From NCBI GenBank assembly GCA_037074765.1, contig JBAMDO010000155.1, positions 59,160-123,159 of the forward strand: a DNA stretch of 64,000 bases, given 5' to 3'. Within the stretch, counting starts at the first letter, position 1; every line of letters begins with the position of its first letter. Below, in pieces: positions 28,146 to 40,200 of this stretch. Below the pieces are notes generated by a model. It ran no database searches. It saw nothing but the letters and a program-made list of their open reading frames with translations, and was not told the DNA's origin. A program made the translations under genes and the position numbers. The DNA is from Mansonella perstans (taxonomy: Eukaryota > Nematoda > Chromadorea > Rhabditida > Onchocercidae).

Positions 28146-31100
28146 TTATAGCTTTCCAAAGTATTCTTTTGCTTTCCTTTCGGCATTCTCGCAGATATTA
28201 TATACTGGTGACAATCTTGCCTATAACAATATTAAGTTAACCGCTTCGCTTTTTAAGAAAGCACTTATTCAACAATTTGAATGCATAGCGAATCAGATCT
28301 GGATGTATAACGAATCTTCCCATCTCTGTGTCATAAGTCCATGGAATGATAATATATTAATTAAATATTCTTCTGACTTATATCTAGAATAGTCGTACCA
28401 CATTTCTATTTGGTTCAATAATGCTTCTCCTAAATCATAAAGAAATGAAAAAGACTTTGCTGAAAAACCAGTCAGTCGAAAGTCAACCTCATACCAAACG
28501 ATTAATTTCGCCACCAACAATACCATCTGTTGTGTAATACTGTGCAATACAAAGCCCACTCAAAGCGTAACATGTGTGGTATAAATCGGTCGACCTTCAA
28601 TATCGAAGATTAAAATTCGAAGAGTACATCTAATCGTTATGTTATGATAACAAAAGTTCTGGTTCCAGACACTCTATAATCTGTCACAGTCCCCAAACTC
28701 TGCTTTTACTAAATTCCGGAATTTCTGATATCCTAATCCTAAATCCCGCTCGGATCAGTCGTCTGATACTCCATGATTAATGAGAGCCATTAAAATGAAA
28801 TTTTAGGCTAGATTTTCGTCATTTCGGGAAAGTTTTCTGTTAATCGAAACTTGTTTAATCAGACTAAACAAGAACTACGAGTTCCATCCATGCAGTACAA
28901 ACCTGTCTGGTTTGTCTCGCAAGCCACCATTTTCTACATCTTGGCAAGCCACTAGAATATATTCTTGTAATGCTTTTCCATCAAAAGATAAAGAGATTTT
29001 GTTTCCCATAGCAAGCTGGGCAACTTCTAGTATTGGAAACACAGCAGCTTGCCAAAAACTGTAACAGCCGTCAACCAATTTGTTTGTTCTACCCTGAAAA
29101 AAAGGAGAATTCAAGTCTCTTTGGGAGTTCTAATCAATAAATTTCCTTTCCCATTTAAGACATCCTGCCTTCGGCAAAAAGTGATAAATGCAAGAATGAC
29201 CATGTCAAATTCTCTCTACTTCTTTCAAAGCCGAATCAGGTTCATATACAAAGAGCTTCCTCAGAAAATCGAAATGATCAAAATTCTAAGCTTTAATATG
29301 ACTTACTTGAAATCCTCCTTCAAATTTCATTTGTTTTAGTGCAAGCCATTTATACAGTGATGAAGCGTGAATCAGTGCACTTTTTCCCAGTAGCATTAAT
29401 GCAGCTACCCCACAAAACGTGTAACCACCATGTGCTTCACAGCACCGTTCGCCACCAAAACCACCCTCATATGTTTGACAGCTAAACTGGATTCTCGTTC
29501 ATTTTGAAAAAAATTTCGTTTCAATTAAAGAAGTAAAGCAGATGAAAAGACGGCAAAATAAAAGTAAATAAGATTATGTCCAAAAGTTAATTTCGTAATA
29601 CTTTTAATACTGGATAAATTACTGAAAAAACAACCTGATAACCCAACTATCTGCATCCTTCTTCAGCTGATCATCTAAAATATTCGTAATAGAAGCAACA
29701 GCAAGGGCGCAATATGATCCTCGCACATCGGCTTCACCACCAAAATGTAATGCAAATCCACCATCAGGGCGTTTTACAGAATGTAGAAAATTCTTCAGAG
29801 TTTGCCTAAGGTGCAGACAATTTCATGCATTTCATGATATCGACTGGAGCACAACTATACGCATAGACTGTTTATGGTCGGAAGTAGCTTAACTCCCAAA
29901 AGACTTTATTATGAATTAATGTTAACAAGTCAAGATCTACTTTCCAGAAAAATTAAACGACTCGATATCATATGAACCTATCAATGCTTGCAAGTGCTTC
30001 ATCGGTACCAATGCTTACTAGTGCCATTACTGCACCATATGTAGTTGCCAAATGTGGATATTGCCCTGGACCACCTTAAAATTTAATTTTTAGTACTAAA
30101 ATAATAACAAATAACAAAGCAAATCCAACATGCTGGATGTGCTCATCACGAACAGTTGGAAAGTGTATTTGTAAAAAAAGGTTCTCGCATACATGTCTGT
30201 CAAATGAACCAAAGAAACTGCTCGCCTCCGTATCCACCAGTAGGCCATTCACACGTCTTCAAAAATCGAACGATACTGTAAAGAAGTATCATTTTAATTA
30301 ATAAGCTAGATGTTCATATTTGCCTTCTGATCATGAGCTTGATATTAATATGCAATCAAAAAATATTCTAACAAAATACCTGGAAGTTAAGCTTTCATCG
30401 AGCGGCGCTTCCAAAAGCCTTAAACTATGCATTCCCCAATAACAGAACCATGGTCGTGATGCATCCAAATGCTGAAAATGTAAAAAAATTATATAAAAAT
30501 TTGACTTCTCAACTTCTTTTTAACTACAGTTATCCTCAGAAAAAATTAATGCAACTAAACTCAAATCAACCTACCTAAAAGTCTGCTGAAGCAAATAACA
30601 GTTCCTCAAGAATTTTATGATTACTAAATAAGAGATCCTTCAGCAATATAATTACCTTTCAACTTTATTCTTTTGAGAGAGGAAAATCCCTATTTTTTGA
30701 AAATTAGGAGAATGACAATTATTTTCTACTAAGCCATAACTTCAACTTCGAGTGTAAACTTCCTTACCGAGCATGACCTCCCCAATTTCTTTAAAGATCG
30801 ACAAATAAGTTTAGTGTGAAGCGTTCTACATAATGTTGGAGCATACTCTGAATCATCATCTACACTATCCAAATAAGCGTCGACAAATTTTCGCGCTTCT
30901 TCTCTAGCAAGTTCCTCAACTCGTTTCTGAAAACAAGTGTGACAATCAAAAGAGAAACAAAATCTCATTAAAATTAAGCCTAGATCACTTTCTTATATAC
31001 AACGCGGTAACCACAATGAATTCCACACGTAAGTTTTCAGCCTAGAAGAATAAAAGTCATCTGTGTTACATAAAAAATGAATGCAAATTTGATTTATGGA

Positions 31101-31317
31101 AATTATGAAGCAAAATGAATAAAAGATCATCGCTCCTTACTTCCTTCCGGAACCCGAAGCATAATTCCTGTTTTTATATCTAGAAATGCATCCAGATAAA
31201 GCCTGGATTTTTTTGACGAACCTGCTCTGTACTGCTGTATGTAAACAAGCCATCATCATTGAAAGCATATTTCTCATCGAAGGCACTGAAGTTGTACACC
31301 ACTAACAATCCATCCAT
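28146..31317 (-). CDS. fntb-1: Protein farnesyltransferase subunit beta
   Basis: Ten exons give 401 aa, 5' to 3': 31222-31317, 30768-30926, 30380-30471, 30226-30275, 29978-30074, 29635-29805, 29307-29481, 28903-29093, 28495-28594, 28146-28220. It is the zinc-binding catalytic subunit that, with the alpha subunit, transfers farnesyl to CaaX-box cysteines of Ras-like proteins and lamins. Marks are LDASRPW (87-93), the Gly-rich GGPGQYPHL block in exons 4-5, EAHGGYTFCG in exon 7, and zinc ligands Asp288 and Cys290 (DGCYSFW) and His350 (YHTCY). Length is normal for the family. The start is the first ATG (31317); the frame is open further upstream but has no ATG. Intron 4 appears to begin with GC (at 30225), not GT. 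The acceptor of exon 9 (ATTGAAG) lacks a pyrimidine tract but gives exact agreement in length and frame. Confidence 0.93.
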
Positions 31318-32133
31318 CAATTGTTGCGAACTGCGTCCCTTCAAAAAATTCCAAATTTTAGTCCCAAACTCTCGAATGAAATACCAACTCAACGTCGAGC
31401 TTTCTGTGACACTGATAACTCCTTTCTTTTTAACTTCTCTGTGTCAAGCTTGTAACTTATAATAAAAACAAGCAAACTGTTTGTAAACTAAGAACTTAGG
31501 AATATATTCAACCAATTCAGTTGCCAGACACAATTTAAATTAACGCGAAAACAAAATCTTGCATAAGCATATTTCACATATCACAAGTATTCGAGGATGA
31601 TTAAAAACCGTAAAACTGAGCATAAGTTACAAACAAATAAACAAACACGTTTATACTGTTTCGAATACAAACAATCAACAGAATAAGAACAAACATCAAT
31701 TCAAATGAACTGATAAATAAACAGAACAAAGATGTATAGCAGACTAATCCAAACGCAATTCAGAGATAACAAATAAGACTATTTCATTCTCTTTCCATTA
31801 GAATCGAGAAAGAATTGTAAATTGTAAAATATCTGTACTTTACAAATTTATCACAATCACATCATTATAACAATTTGCTTAACCGCTGAGTAAAAAATTC
31901 TAAACCTAATTATTTAAATCTTCAAAAAAATACAGAAACTACTTTCATTATCAAACTGTACATGACTATTTTACCACAAAATCCTGTTCTAACAATGACC
32001 AACATAAAAAGGGTAAGTCAAAATAAAACAGTGTGATATTTTAGGATTTGTAAATGCAGCAGCATTTTGGAATCAAGCTTCTGAAGTCAAAATTGCAAAG
32101 ACTGGGGGATAATAATTACATATAATTTGACTG
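31318..32133. other. Spacer between FNTB and DRAP1 genes
   Basis: About 0.8 kb of AT-rich sequence between two - strand genes, holding the presumed DRAP1 3' UTR and the upstream region of the farnesyltransferase gene. The gap is long for a classical worm operon. No gene or repeat was recognised. Confidence 0.45.
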
Positions 32134-33761
32134 TTACACAGTTGACTGCCTCTGTTCACCATTATTATTCATCTTAGATGAAAGTAGACTCGTCGATGGT
32201 AATTTTCGTTTATTGTCTGCAAATGTAGCGGCTGCAAGAACACGTATCGGCAAAACGTTAGGAGGTGGCATAAGCTCTCGATCACTAAGCACTATCCCGT
32301 TTGACAGTGTATTTATATTAGCAACACAACCTGAAGATTTGTCATCCAAAAATAAATTGTCATCATCAACACACCTGAAAAAAAGATTATTTACTTTCAA
32401 ACTAGTTGTTAGGTTACAATTAATAAATATAGTATGCAATCATGGGTTCACTTTCCCGAAATCAAAAAATAGATAAAATCAGATCCCAACCCCATACTGT
32501 TCCTCACTAATTTTAATATCTCGATACTAATAACACTGTACTTCTCCTCTCTTTTCACTTTTCGTGGCCGACCTCTTTTCGGCTTTGCTTCGTTGCCATC
32601 CACTTCACCATTACTTTGTCTTCTTTTAGCACTCAACAGATTTGTACTAGAGGGTAATTTTGGTAAAAGCATCGAAATACCCACATGACAGGAAGAATCC
32701 GTCGCATGACCTGAATGATATTTAAATTATAAGGAAAGGTTAATTGGGAATAATGTTTACAGACAAAAAAGAACCAAACGAGATGTTCAAATTAAACTGG
32801 AAAACATTGCGACATAGCTCCAAATATTACTGGATAATATGAAAACGAACAGTTGTGACAAAACAGATAACCTGGCGGACAAAAACCTGAGAACGAAGGC
32901 TGGTCGACCACATCAGTTCTCCAATGTACTTCTGGTCCAGCTGACGGTGGTAAAGGTATTTCTCGAACCAATGATTCCAAGAACTTAAAATGCGGAGTTT
33001 GCATTACAGCCTGTTTTCTGAAATTATAGGAAACGTTTATGAATAGTAGACAGCATATTTTCATACATTCATCTCCTTCTACGACCAAACTGTTACATAC
33101 TGATTTGGGAATACATGGTAATGGACACTGGTTAAATGATTACATTATAAATATAAAATTTTTAATTAAACATGCTGAAATCTAATGGTATAAGGAATCA
33201 AAAAGTTACATATGCGATGGCGAAAGAGTGCGCGACGTCGAATATAAAACACATTGAGCAGCAGTTTCAAGTAGTTTTTCAGCAAAATGCTCCATAGCTC
33301 GGCCAATCGCTACCGGTACAGATGCAACCATACGACCAATCTCATCATCACTTTGCATTACCCGTTTTACTCGAGTCTGAAATTGTAAATCTGAATAATT
33401 ATGAAACCTGATTAGTTTCTGACGAAATCGTCCTTGAAAGCCGCCAGTACTTTGCAACTCAAAGCCAGATGTTGTGCGAAAGTATGACCTTAAATGTATA
33501 ACTGCTGAATCATCTATCGATCTTCGATGTAGATGAAAAACAAATTCCCAACGCTGAAAACCCTCAACTAGAATAAAGTACAATATTGCTGAGACAAAAA
33601 CGGAATAAGCAGCACAGAATGATCAAAAACAAACTAACTGGTTGAATTTTGGCACTGCTAAAACGTCGTTTGCGAACAGGTGCTGGAACCGCGGCCAAAG
33701 CTGTCACACCACTGGAACATGGTCCAACGCATTCTGAATTTCCACCACTTTTAACATCCAT
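32134..33761 (-). CDS. drap-1: NC2-alpha/DRAP1 transcription corepressor
   Basis: Five exons give 276 aa, 5' to 3': 33639-33761, 33210-33376, 32887-33017, 32542-32710, 32134-32374. The family pairs with NC2-beta/DR1 through a histone fold and binds TBP on promoters, blocking TFIIA and TFIIB. Exon 1 ends SSAKIQP and joins exon 2 at TRVKRVMQSDDEIG, which lines up residue for residue with the human N-terminal part of the fold. The fold runs about 40-118 and ends near IKQAVM and FKFLESLV. A basic RGRP motif (184-194, KRGRPRK) resembles an AT-hook. The C-terminal third has no recognised domain and is probably disordered. Intron 1 is largely open in another phase; including it would disrupt the frame and the family match, so it is treated as intron. 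The ATG at 33761 is preceded by a non-ATG in-frame codon. Confidence 0.88.
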
Positions 33762-36036
33762 CACTGAGGGTTTAGAAACCTAGAAAAACGAGTTGATTAG
33801 AAAAAAAAAAAAAAAAAAAAAAAAAAACTGCCAATAGTTACGCCATCCTTCAGAAAATTCTGCACGTGTCTGCTCGGAATAATTCCTTTTATATAAATAA
33901 AAGTATTTTTTTCTTTTAAAGTTTTTCAAACTGATATAAAAGTAAGGTGATATTTGTTTAACTATATTCATGAATTCCAACCATCGTGAAATTCAGCATA
34001 AGAATCGATTTAATCGTTACCATCTTGGATAGCTGTTTTGGTACAGGCTACGACTCAATATTTCATCCATAATTTATCAAAACATTCACATGATTCTTCG
34101 TCTCATTCCAATTTCTTCAACTCTTCAATCCCTTCGAAATTATGGGAAACTTTTTTAGAAATTAAACTCCTTTAAAGAAATTCAATCTAATGATTTTTTA
34201 TATCAATTTAAAAAATTTCCTCCAATAAAGATTAATAAATGGTTGAGATACTAATGAAGCTAATGAAGACATTGCATGAGCCGTGACGATAAAGAAATGA
34301 TACGTGCAATCGATAAAAACTCATCAAGGCCATTTAATTCTCAGAAGTTTGAAAAAACTTACGACATGGCAAATCTCTTCCTAAATGAAAAAAAAAAAGG
34401 CCTAGCACCTTCCACGCTTATAACGCCCGTGATGGTATCAAACTGCGTATTGGTATCGAATGAAAACGTAGCATGCGAGTTGCATTATGAAAAGTTCGAC
34501 GTACCATCCATTTCGTAAGAATTGTTAGCTTAACATAATGGACGGATAGACTTTACGTAAACGTTAGGGAAATAAATTTAAATTTTAATTTTAGAATAAT
34601 TCAAAGAATTGTTAGAAGAATCAACGATATTATTGTTGTTAAAGTGTTGAGGAGAGACGTGGAATCATCCGTTGATAGTTTCTTATCATCCTGCAGTTCA
34701 TTCATTTTTCAATGGTTCATTAGGGAGTAATTGTTCTTGAAATAAGAATGCGGGAAATAGTTGCTCTCTGAAGATGAATGGTAATGCAATTGATGGACAT
34801 ATCAAAGGTCAATTCGAGCAGACAATGGACATCGTCCACCAAGAGAAAAAAATATTCCCTTCATATCCAAGAGAATAGTTCGCGATTGAAGTAATGTAGA
34901 TAATATATAGTATGAAGGATGTTGATGAACTGAGAATTGCACCTGAAGTATCCTTGCTATTCGGGTACCATATTATTGAAATGGTCAACAAGTTGTTGTA
35001 TCATCATCCTTAGAGGAACAATCATTGATGCTATGAAAGGCCATCGTTCGAGATGATAAAATGATCATCTGGATAATGTTGATACATTATCTTTCAGATG
35101 ATCACACTCACACACGTAGAAGTAGCATTTGGTGCAGCGGCAAAGTATTCTGAAATGGATTGGTTTAATAATCTGTAAGTACATAACTGAAGTCACTGAC
35201 CTGAAATGACGAAACATCTATCATAGGAATTGTAAGTATCAAAATCAATAAGTTGGGGAACGTCATCCATAAGTGCAGCTAACATCCGAAGTAGCTCAAA
35301 AAGAAACAAAAAAATTATCAGTAGTTTCGAGCTTGATTCCGTCAAAAATACATTATCGTAATCTTCACGTACGAGATCGTACGTGGATTTCACTCAGGAT
35401 TGGCATAAGATTCTGTGTAATTAAAAAAAAAAAAGAATTAGATACTAACCTGTATAACTCGTAATTGAAATTTGAGAACAGAATAATCCATTCGCCAGCG
35501 AAGGGAAGTATGCATAAGATTGATATTCTATGATGCTCTCACGTCATACGATGAATAAAGTAGAAATTTTCACGAAATATGCAAATATGCAAAATCACGG
35601 AATTATGCAAATTTCCACTTTTATACGAAAAAAATTTAAAAGAGTTCAAAATTGCGACCTTTTAGGCATTGTTTTCATATGTTGTTGGGGGCGTTGCTGC
35701 TATTATCGTATGTTTTCTCTGTTCGTTCTTTTCTTCTATTCTCAATTTCCTTTACGTATAATCTTTTCTTCGTTGGCACATTGTATGCAACTCGTATATT
35801 TTTGTGATTTGGGCAAAATTATTTATGCAAAAAGGTCACGTAAATCTTCATTTTATGTCAATTACGTTTCTGTTGATAAGCATTAACAAAGTCTTCGCAT
35901 GTTTCTCGTTCATGTATAGGAGAGATTCGGCTAATCTGATCAGACAATATAGCTTCTAAATTATCAGCGAAGTTTTTTATTATGATTATTGATGCTTCAC
36001 GTGTATAAACAAAGCTTGATGACATTACAGTCTGCA

Positions 36037-36156
36037 TTCCTTCAATTTCGAATTATACTTGTTAGATTTCTCATTTTTCCTTCAATTTCGAATTATACTT
36101 GTCAGATTTCTCATCTTTCCTTCCGTTTCGAATTATATTTGTTGGATTTTCGAGAA
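36037..36156. repeat. 40-bp tandem repeat, three copies
   Basis: Three copies of a 40-bp unit (CCTTCAATTTCGAATTATAC...) start near 36037, 36077 and 36117. The first two are almost identical and the third is diverged. They lie about 1.2 kb upstream of the Argonaute start codon. Confidence 0.85.
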
Positions 36157-36445
36157 ATTATGAAGAGGATGAAGAGTGGATTCAGATATTCAGGAATTTT
36201 ATCTTGACTTTATCTTCATTGTCCATCATACTCTACTCCAGTACCATTCATCAGATAGATCAATTTGATAGACATTCACCGCCTTTCGATCACATTCCAC
36301 AGTAGTAACAGCAGTCATTCTCAGACGTGCACTTTATGCGGTGAGAATGGCAGCTGTTAACAGGATTGCGGTCAGATTCATGAAGTAATCATTAATTTGA
36401 CTGCAAACTTCGGATAGAACGAGCTATGAAGCTACTTTGATAAAT

Positions 36446-36782
36446 GTAATCGTACATATAGATTTTGATATCTCACGTAATCATAGATATAGGTTTCGAT
36501 ATCTCACGTAATCATAGATATAGGTTTCGATATCTCACGTAATCATAGATATAGGTTTTGATATCTCATGTAATCGTAGATATAGGTTTTGATTCCTTAT
36601 GTAATCGTAGATATAGGTTTTGATATCTCGCGTAATCATAGATATAGGTTTCGATATCTCACGTAATCGTGGATACAGGTTTTGATACCTCATGTAATCG
36701 TAGATATAGGTTTTGATTCCTTATGTAATCGTAGATATAGGTTTTGATATCTCGCGTAATCGTAGATATAGATTTTGATAAA
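36446..36782. repeat. 31-bp minisatellite, about 11 copies
   Basis: Head-to-tail copies of a 31-bp unit read roughly CGTAATCATAGATATAGG followed by TTTCGATATCTCA, with start spacing of exactly 31 bp across several copies (for example 36481, 36512, 36543, 36574). Variants alternate between ATATCTCACG and ATTCCTTATG, suggesting a higher-order pattern. The array ends about 510 bp upstream of the Argonaute start codon. There are no unique spacers, so it is not CRISPR-like. Confidence 0.93.
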
Positions 36783-37292
36783 TGGGATATATGTGTATCT
36801 ATGTGTATTTTTGTTATTAAAAAATCTTTTAATCCCACTACTTTGAACGATTTAATCAAGACAATTTCAATCAATTTATCCATTTTCAGTTCCTTTTCTC
36901 ATTTTTCTGAACTGTTTAAGGTAATCTTTAAAGCTATAGAAATGCATTCCTGTATACTGCGATTAAATTTGTCGGTCAGGTTCTACATCATTGCTAACAT
37001 AGTTCCAAGCTCATTTTTTTCCTTTAGTAGTGTAAGTCCATTTTAGTCTATATCCTCTTGTTGGAAATCAAAATTCATATCTATATACTACTTTTGTCAT
37101 ATATCACTGGGGTCGTTTTTTGTAGAATTTTTATGGAATAAGCGCATACATATGGTTTGATTGCAGCATTTATCGGATTAACTCATTAGCAGATTTTTGA
37201 AGATACTGCTTCATACGTTGAAGTTTGTTCTGATGAATGTATTAGATTAAATTGTGCAGATGCAACGAGGATTTTGATTGTAGGAGAGTTCA

Positions 37293-40200
37293 ATGTTAAT
37301 GTCGCCAATAACGCCAAACGAAGGGGACAGTATTCCCACATTTCGTCCACGTGGACGAGGTAGAAGACAAACAAATTCAAACGAATCTTCCTGCACATTA
37401 AAAATGGCAATAGTTGGAGGTTGATTCCTTGCTCTTTTCATCGAATATATATTTGAATTATTGAGTTTCTTTGAACAAAATACACATTGATAAAAGCACT
37501 CCCGACAATGGGCCTTTTCGTTTCTCTCAGATTACAATCTTTTCACCATAAATTCTTTGCAATAAGAATGCTGGGTGTTCGTGCTACCTAACTAAAATGG
37601 AGGTCATGGTGGATAAATCATTATTGAATCATCACTTTTCATGGATTGTTCGCTTTTCAAGTCTACACGAAGTCTAGTCAAATCATTTAAATGTGCTCTG
37701 TTTAAATGTATGAGTTGAAACAGGTGAAGAAATGCAAGTGGTAGGCAAGGAGATTTGGACTGGTACTAGTTCGGAGGCGCTTTCGCGACAGTCTTCAGTT
37801 TCCGGGCGGATAGACACAGCAGTTTCCACTGACACACATTCACTGCAGTCAACACCGTCTCAAAAGAGTGAATCAGCACTGCATATTCATGAATCTACAG
37901 TTCCTTCAGTTTCCGATGATTCTTTCTCGGTACACATGTTCAGTTGCGGAAATTAAGAATAAATGACATAGTTGAAATAAGAAGTTAGGTGTTAGCTAAA
38001 ATTTAGGTGTTTATTGAAAAAGTAAAAAGAAAGTTTGAGTTTGGAGACGTTAGAAAATGACTAATTATCAGAGAGCTTGCGTTTAGGCTGAAGGTGCAAT
38101 GAAATGTGATTCAACACGCAGTTCAGCAATATCAGATGATTGTCATTCGCAAACATCTTTTAGTGATTTAACAGACTCTGATTTGATGGAAGTTGAAAAT
38201 CCGGTTGTCCCTCAATCGGTGGAGTTGAAACATAGTAGAGGAAATTTTCAGTCGACGCGGTAATTTTTTCGATCAAAAATTTTCTATGCTTTTCAATTTA
38301 AATGTTTTCCATAATGCATAAATGTCTCATAGATTTGAAAAATAGTAGCTCAAATATCTGCTTAGATGAAGAGAAAAAAAATATTGTTAGTGATATTTGA
38401 ATTCAAAATCAGCTATTACCTGGAAATTCTTATAGCGACCAAAATATATTCCACAGTTGTAGACCATGTCTTATGGCACCAAAATTACCACCAGCTTGTC
38501 AACGGGAAACAGTTCTTGTAAAAACGAATATTTATCCACTGCAAGTTGAAAGCCGAATTGTGTACCGTTACGATGTTCGAATGTATGCAAGCCGTGCGGA
38601 TACATCAAAGGAGCGGACCACAGACTTATGTAAAGGCGATAGAGATGAGTATGTCCAAATGTCATATCATTTCCTAAGATTACGCTTAGTTTTAGATAGT
38701 GAAAATTTTGTTTTGTTCCGGATCTGAAATTGAATACTAATTTTTATTTCTTGAGATTTAAAGACATGAAGTTCAAATAGTTTTTTGTGTATACGCTTAA
38801 TTTTATTAGCATTGAAATTTATTGTTACAGTTCTGGAGTGACTTTGCGTCATCAGAAGTGTATGCTATTAATGAGACGTGCTTTGGAATTATATCGCGTT
38901 TTAAATGAGAGTGGTGCTTACTTATATGATTTATCAAGCACTTTGTTCACCAATGAGCCGCTTAATAAAGAACTGGTGAAATTTTGTCTTATAAATTCAA
39001 TCTATTAATTTAAAATTTCATCACTATTTGAATTGTAACTTTCCCCCTTAATTATATTTATATTTGGATTTGAAGCATTTGTGTGTGTCATTTATGCTGT
39101 AAGTTTATATTCTAAGCATCTGGCTGAATCGTAGTGATAATCCAATTGAAAATTTGTTTCAGCTCCCTCGTTTAAAAATATCGATGGAGCAGTTAACGCC
39201 AAAATTGCGTGACCTAATTGGTGCATGCGACGTGTTTATTGAAATAACGCCATGTGCGGAAAGTGCTCATACTTTCAATGTTATTGATTATTGTGATTCA
39301 ATTACGAATGATTTGACTCGTCAGGATCGCTCATTTAGACAGTTTTTTGAAATTCTCACAAATAACAGTGCTTTGCAAAGGTATGTATTTTTATATAATT
39401 TTTTGCAATATGGTGATTGTTTTTTCATAAATTTTGTTGAAATTTTAATGATACAATCGGAATTAGGATAGGCAAAAAAAAATATGAAATAATTATGTCA
39501 CATGTTGTGAGGAATCAGATTTGATCGCTATTTCTCTTATTTATACAGTAACTAGTCTGTGAATAAGGACTGTCTATCCGGCATCTTATTTGATGTGGAG
39601 TTGAACAATGTATTATCACTCGACCACTTTGCGTATCAAAATTACATATTATAAAACTATAGCTATGATCCGTATACATTGAAATTTAATTTTGCAAAAA
39701 TTTAAGGGGAACGCACTACGCATTTGGTTGCGGTAAACTATTTTTGGTGAATGGTAAGAAGTATAAACTTGACGAACAGTCGTTAAGTGAGAGTAGAACT
39801 TTGGTCACTGGTGTCGATAAGGGAATCCGTATTATTAAACGATCGAATGGCAGTATCATCCCAGCACTTGTTATTGACCGTATGACTATTTATCCCTTTC
39901 AAGTTTTGTATAAAATTTTGATATGTTGGATTCATGTTTAGATTGTTTAAACTGTGAAGTGGAATTGTTTTCAGTAAAAAAAGCAACGTTCTTTGACGCA
40001 GTTCCGTTAGCGGACATGGTGCACAAAGTATTGATGAAAAATGATTCGTGCTCCCCCATTCCTCCTTTGGATGCAAATCTTTTCAATCATTTTGTACGCA
40101 AATTAAACGATATTATTCGAGGTATATTTCCTGAGGGATATATAAATGTTTATTTTACAAAGAAAGTCCCGATTTGTCATCAGTTTATTATAATGTTTCT

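Larger units (their letters stand above)
33762..37292. other. Long divergent spacer between DRAP1 and Argonaute genes
   Basis: About 3.5 kb between two genes transcribed away from each other, so it should carry both promoters. It starts with an A run of about 26 (near 33801-33826). Open frames of 80 codons (34276-34518, +) and 118 codons (35530-35886, +) have no recognisable domain and no clear splice context, so I do not call them genes. Two tandem-repeat arrays near the Argonaute end are listed separately. Confidence 0.5.

Noticed and set aside
33377..33583. Open frame running through DRAP1 intron 1 into exon 2
   Set aside because: Including it interrupts the residue-by-residue match to the NC2-alpha histone fold, and the only acceptor before it is in the wrong phase for exon 1.
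34276..34518. 80-codon ATG-to-stop frame on the + strand
   Set aside because: No recognisable domain, contains an A-rich run, no clear splice or conservation signal. It could be a small lineage-specific gene, but the sequence alone does not support it.
35530..35886. 118-codon frame on the + strand upstream of the Argonaute
   Set aside because: The longest non-repeat frame in the spacer, but composition is AT/Phe/Tyr-rich and nothing in it resembles a known family.
36446..36782. Regular 31-bp repeats suggesting a CRISPR array
   Set aside because: Repeats are directly contiguous with no unique spacers, and this is a spliced eukaryotic genome.
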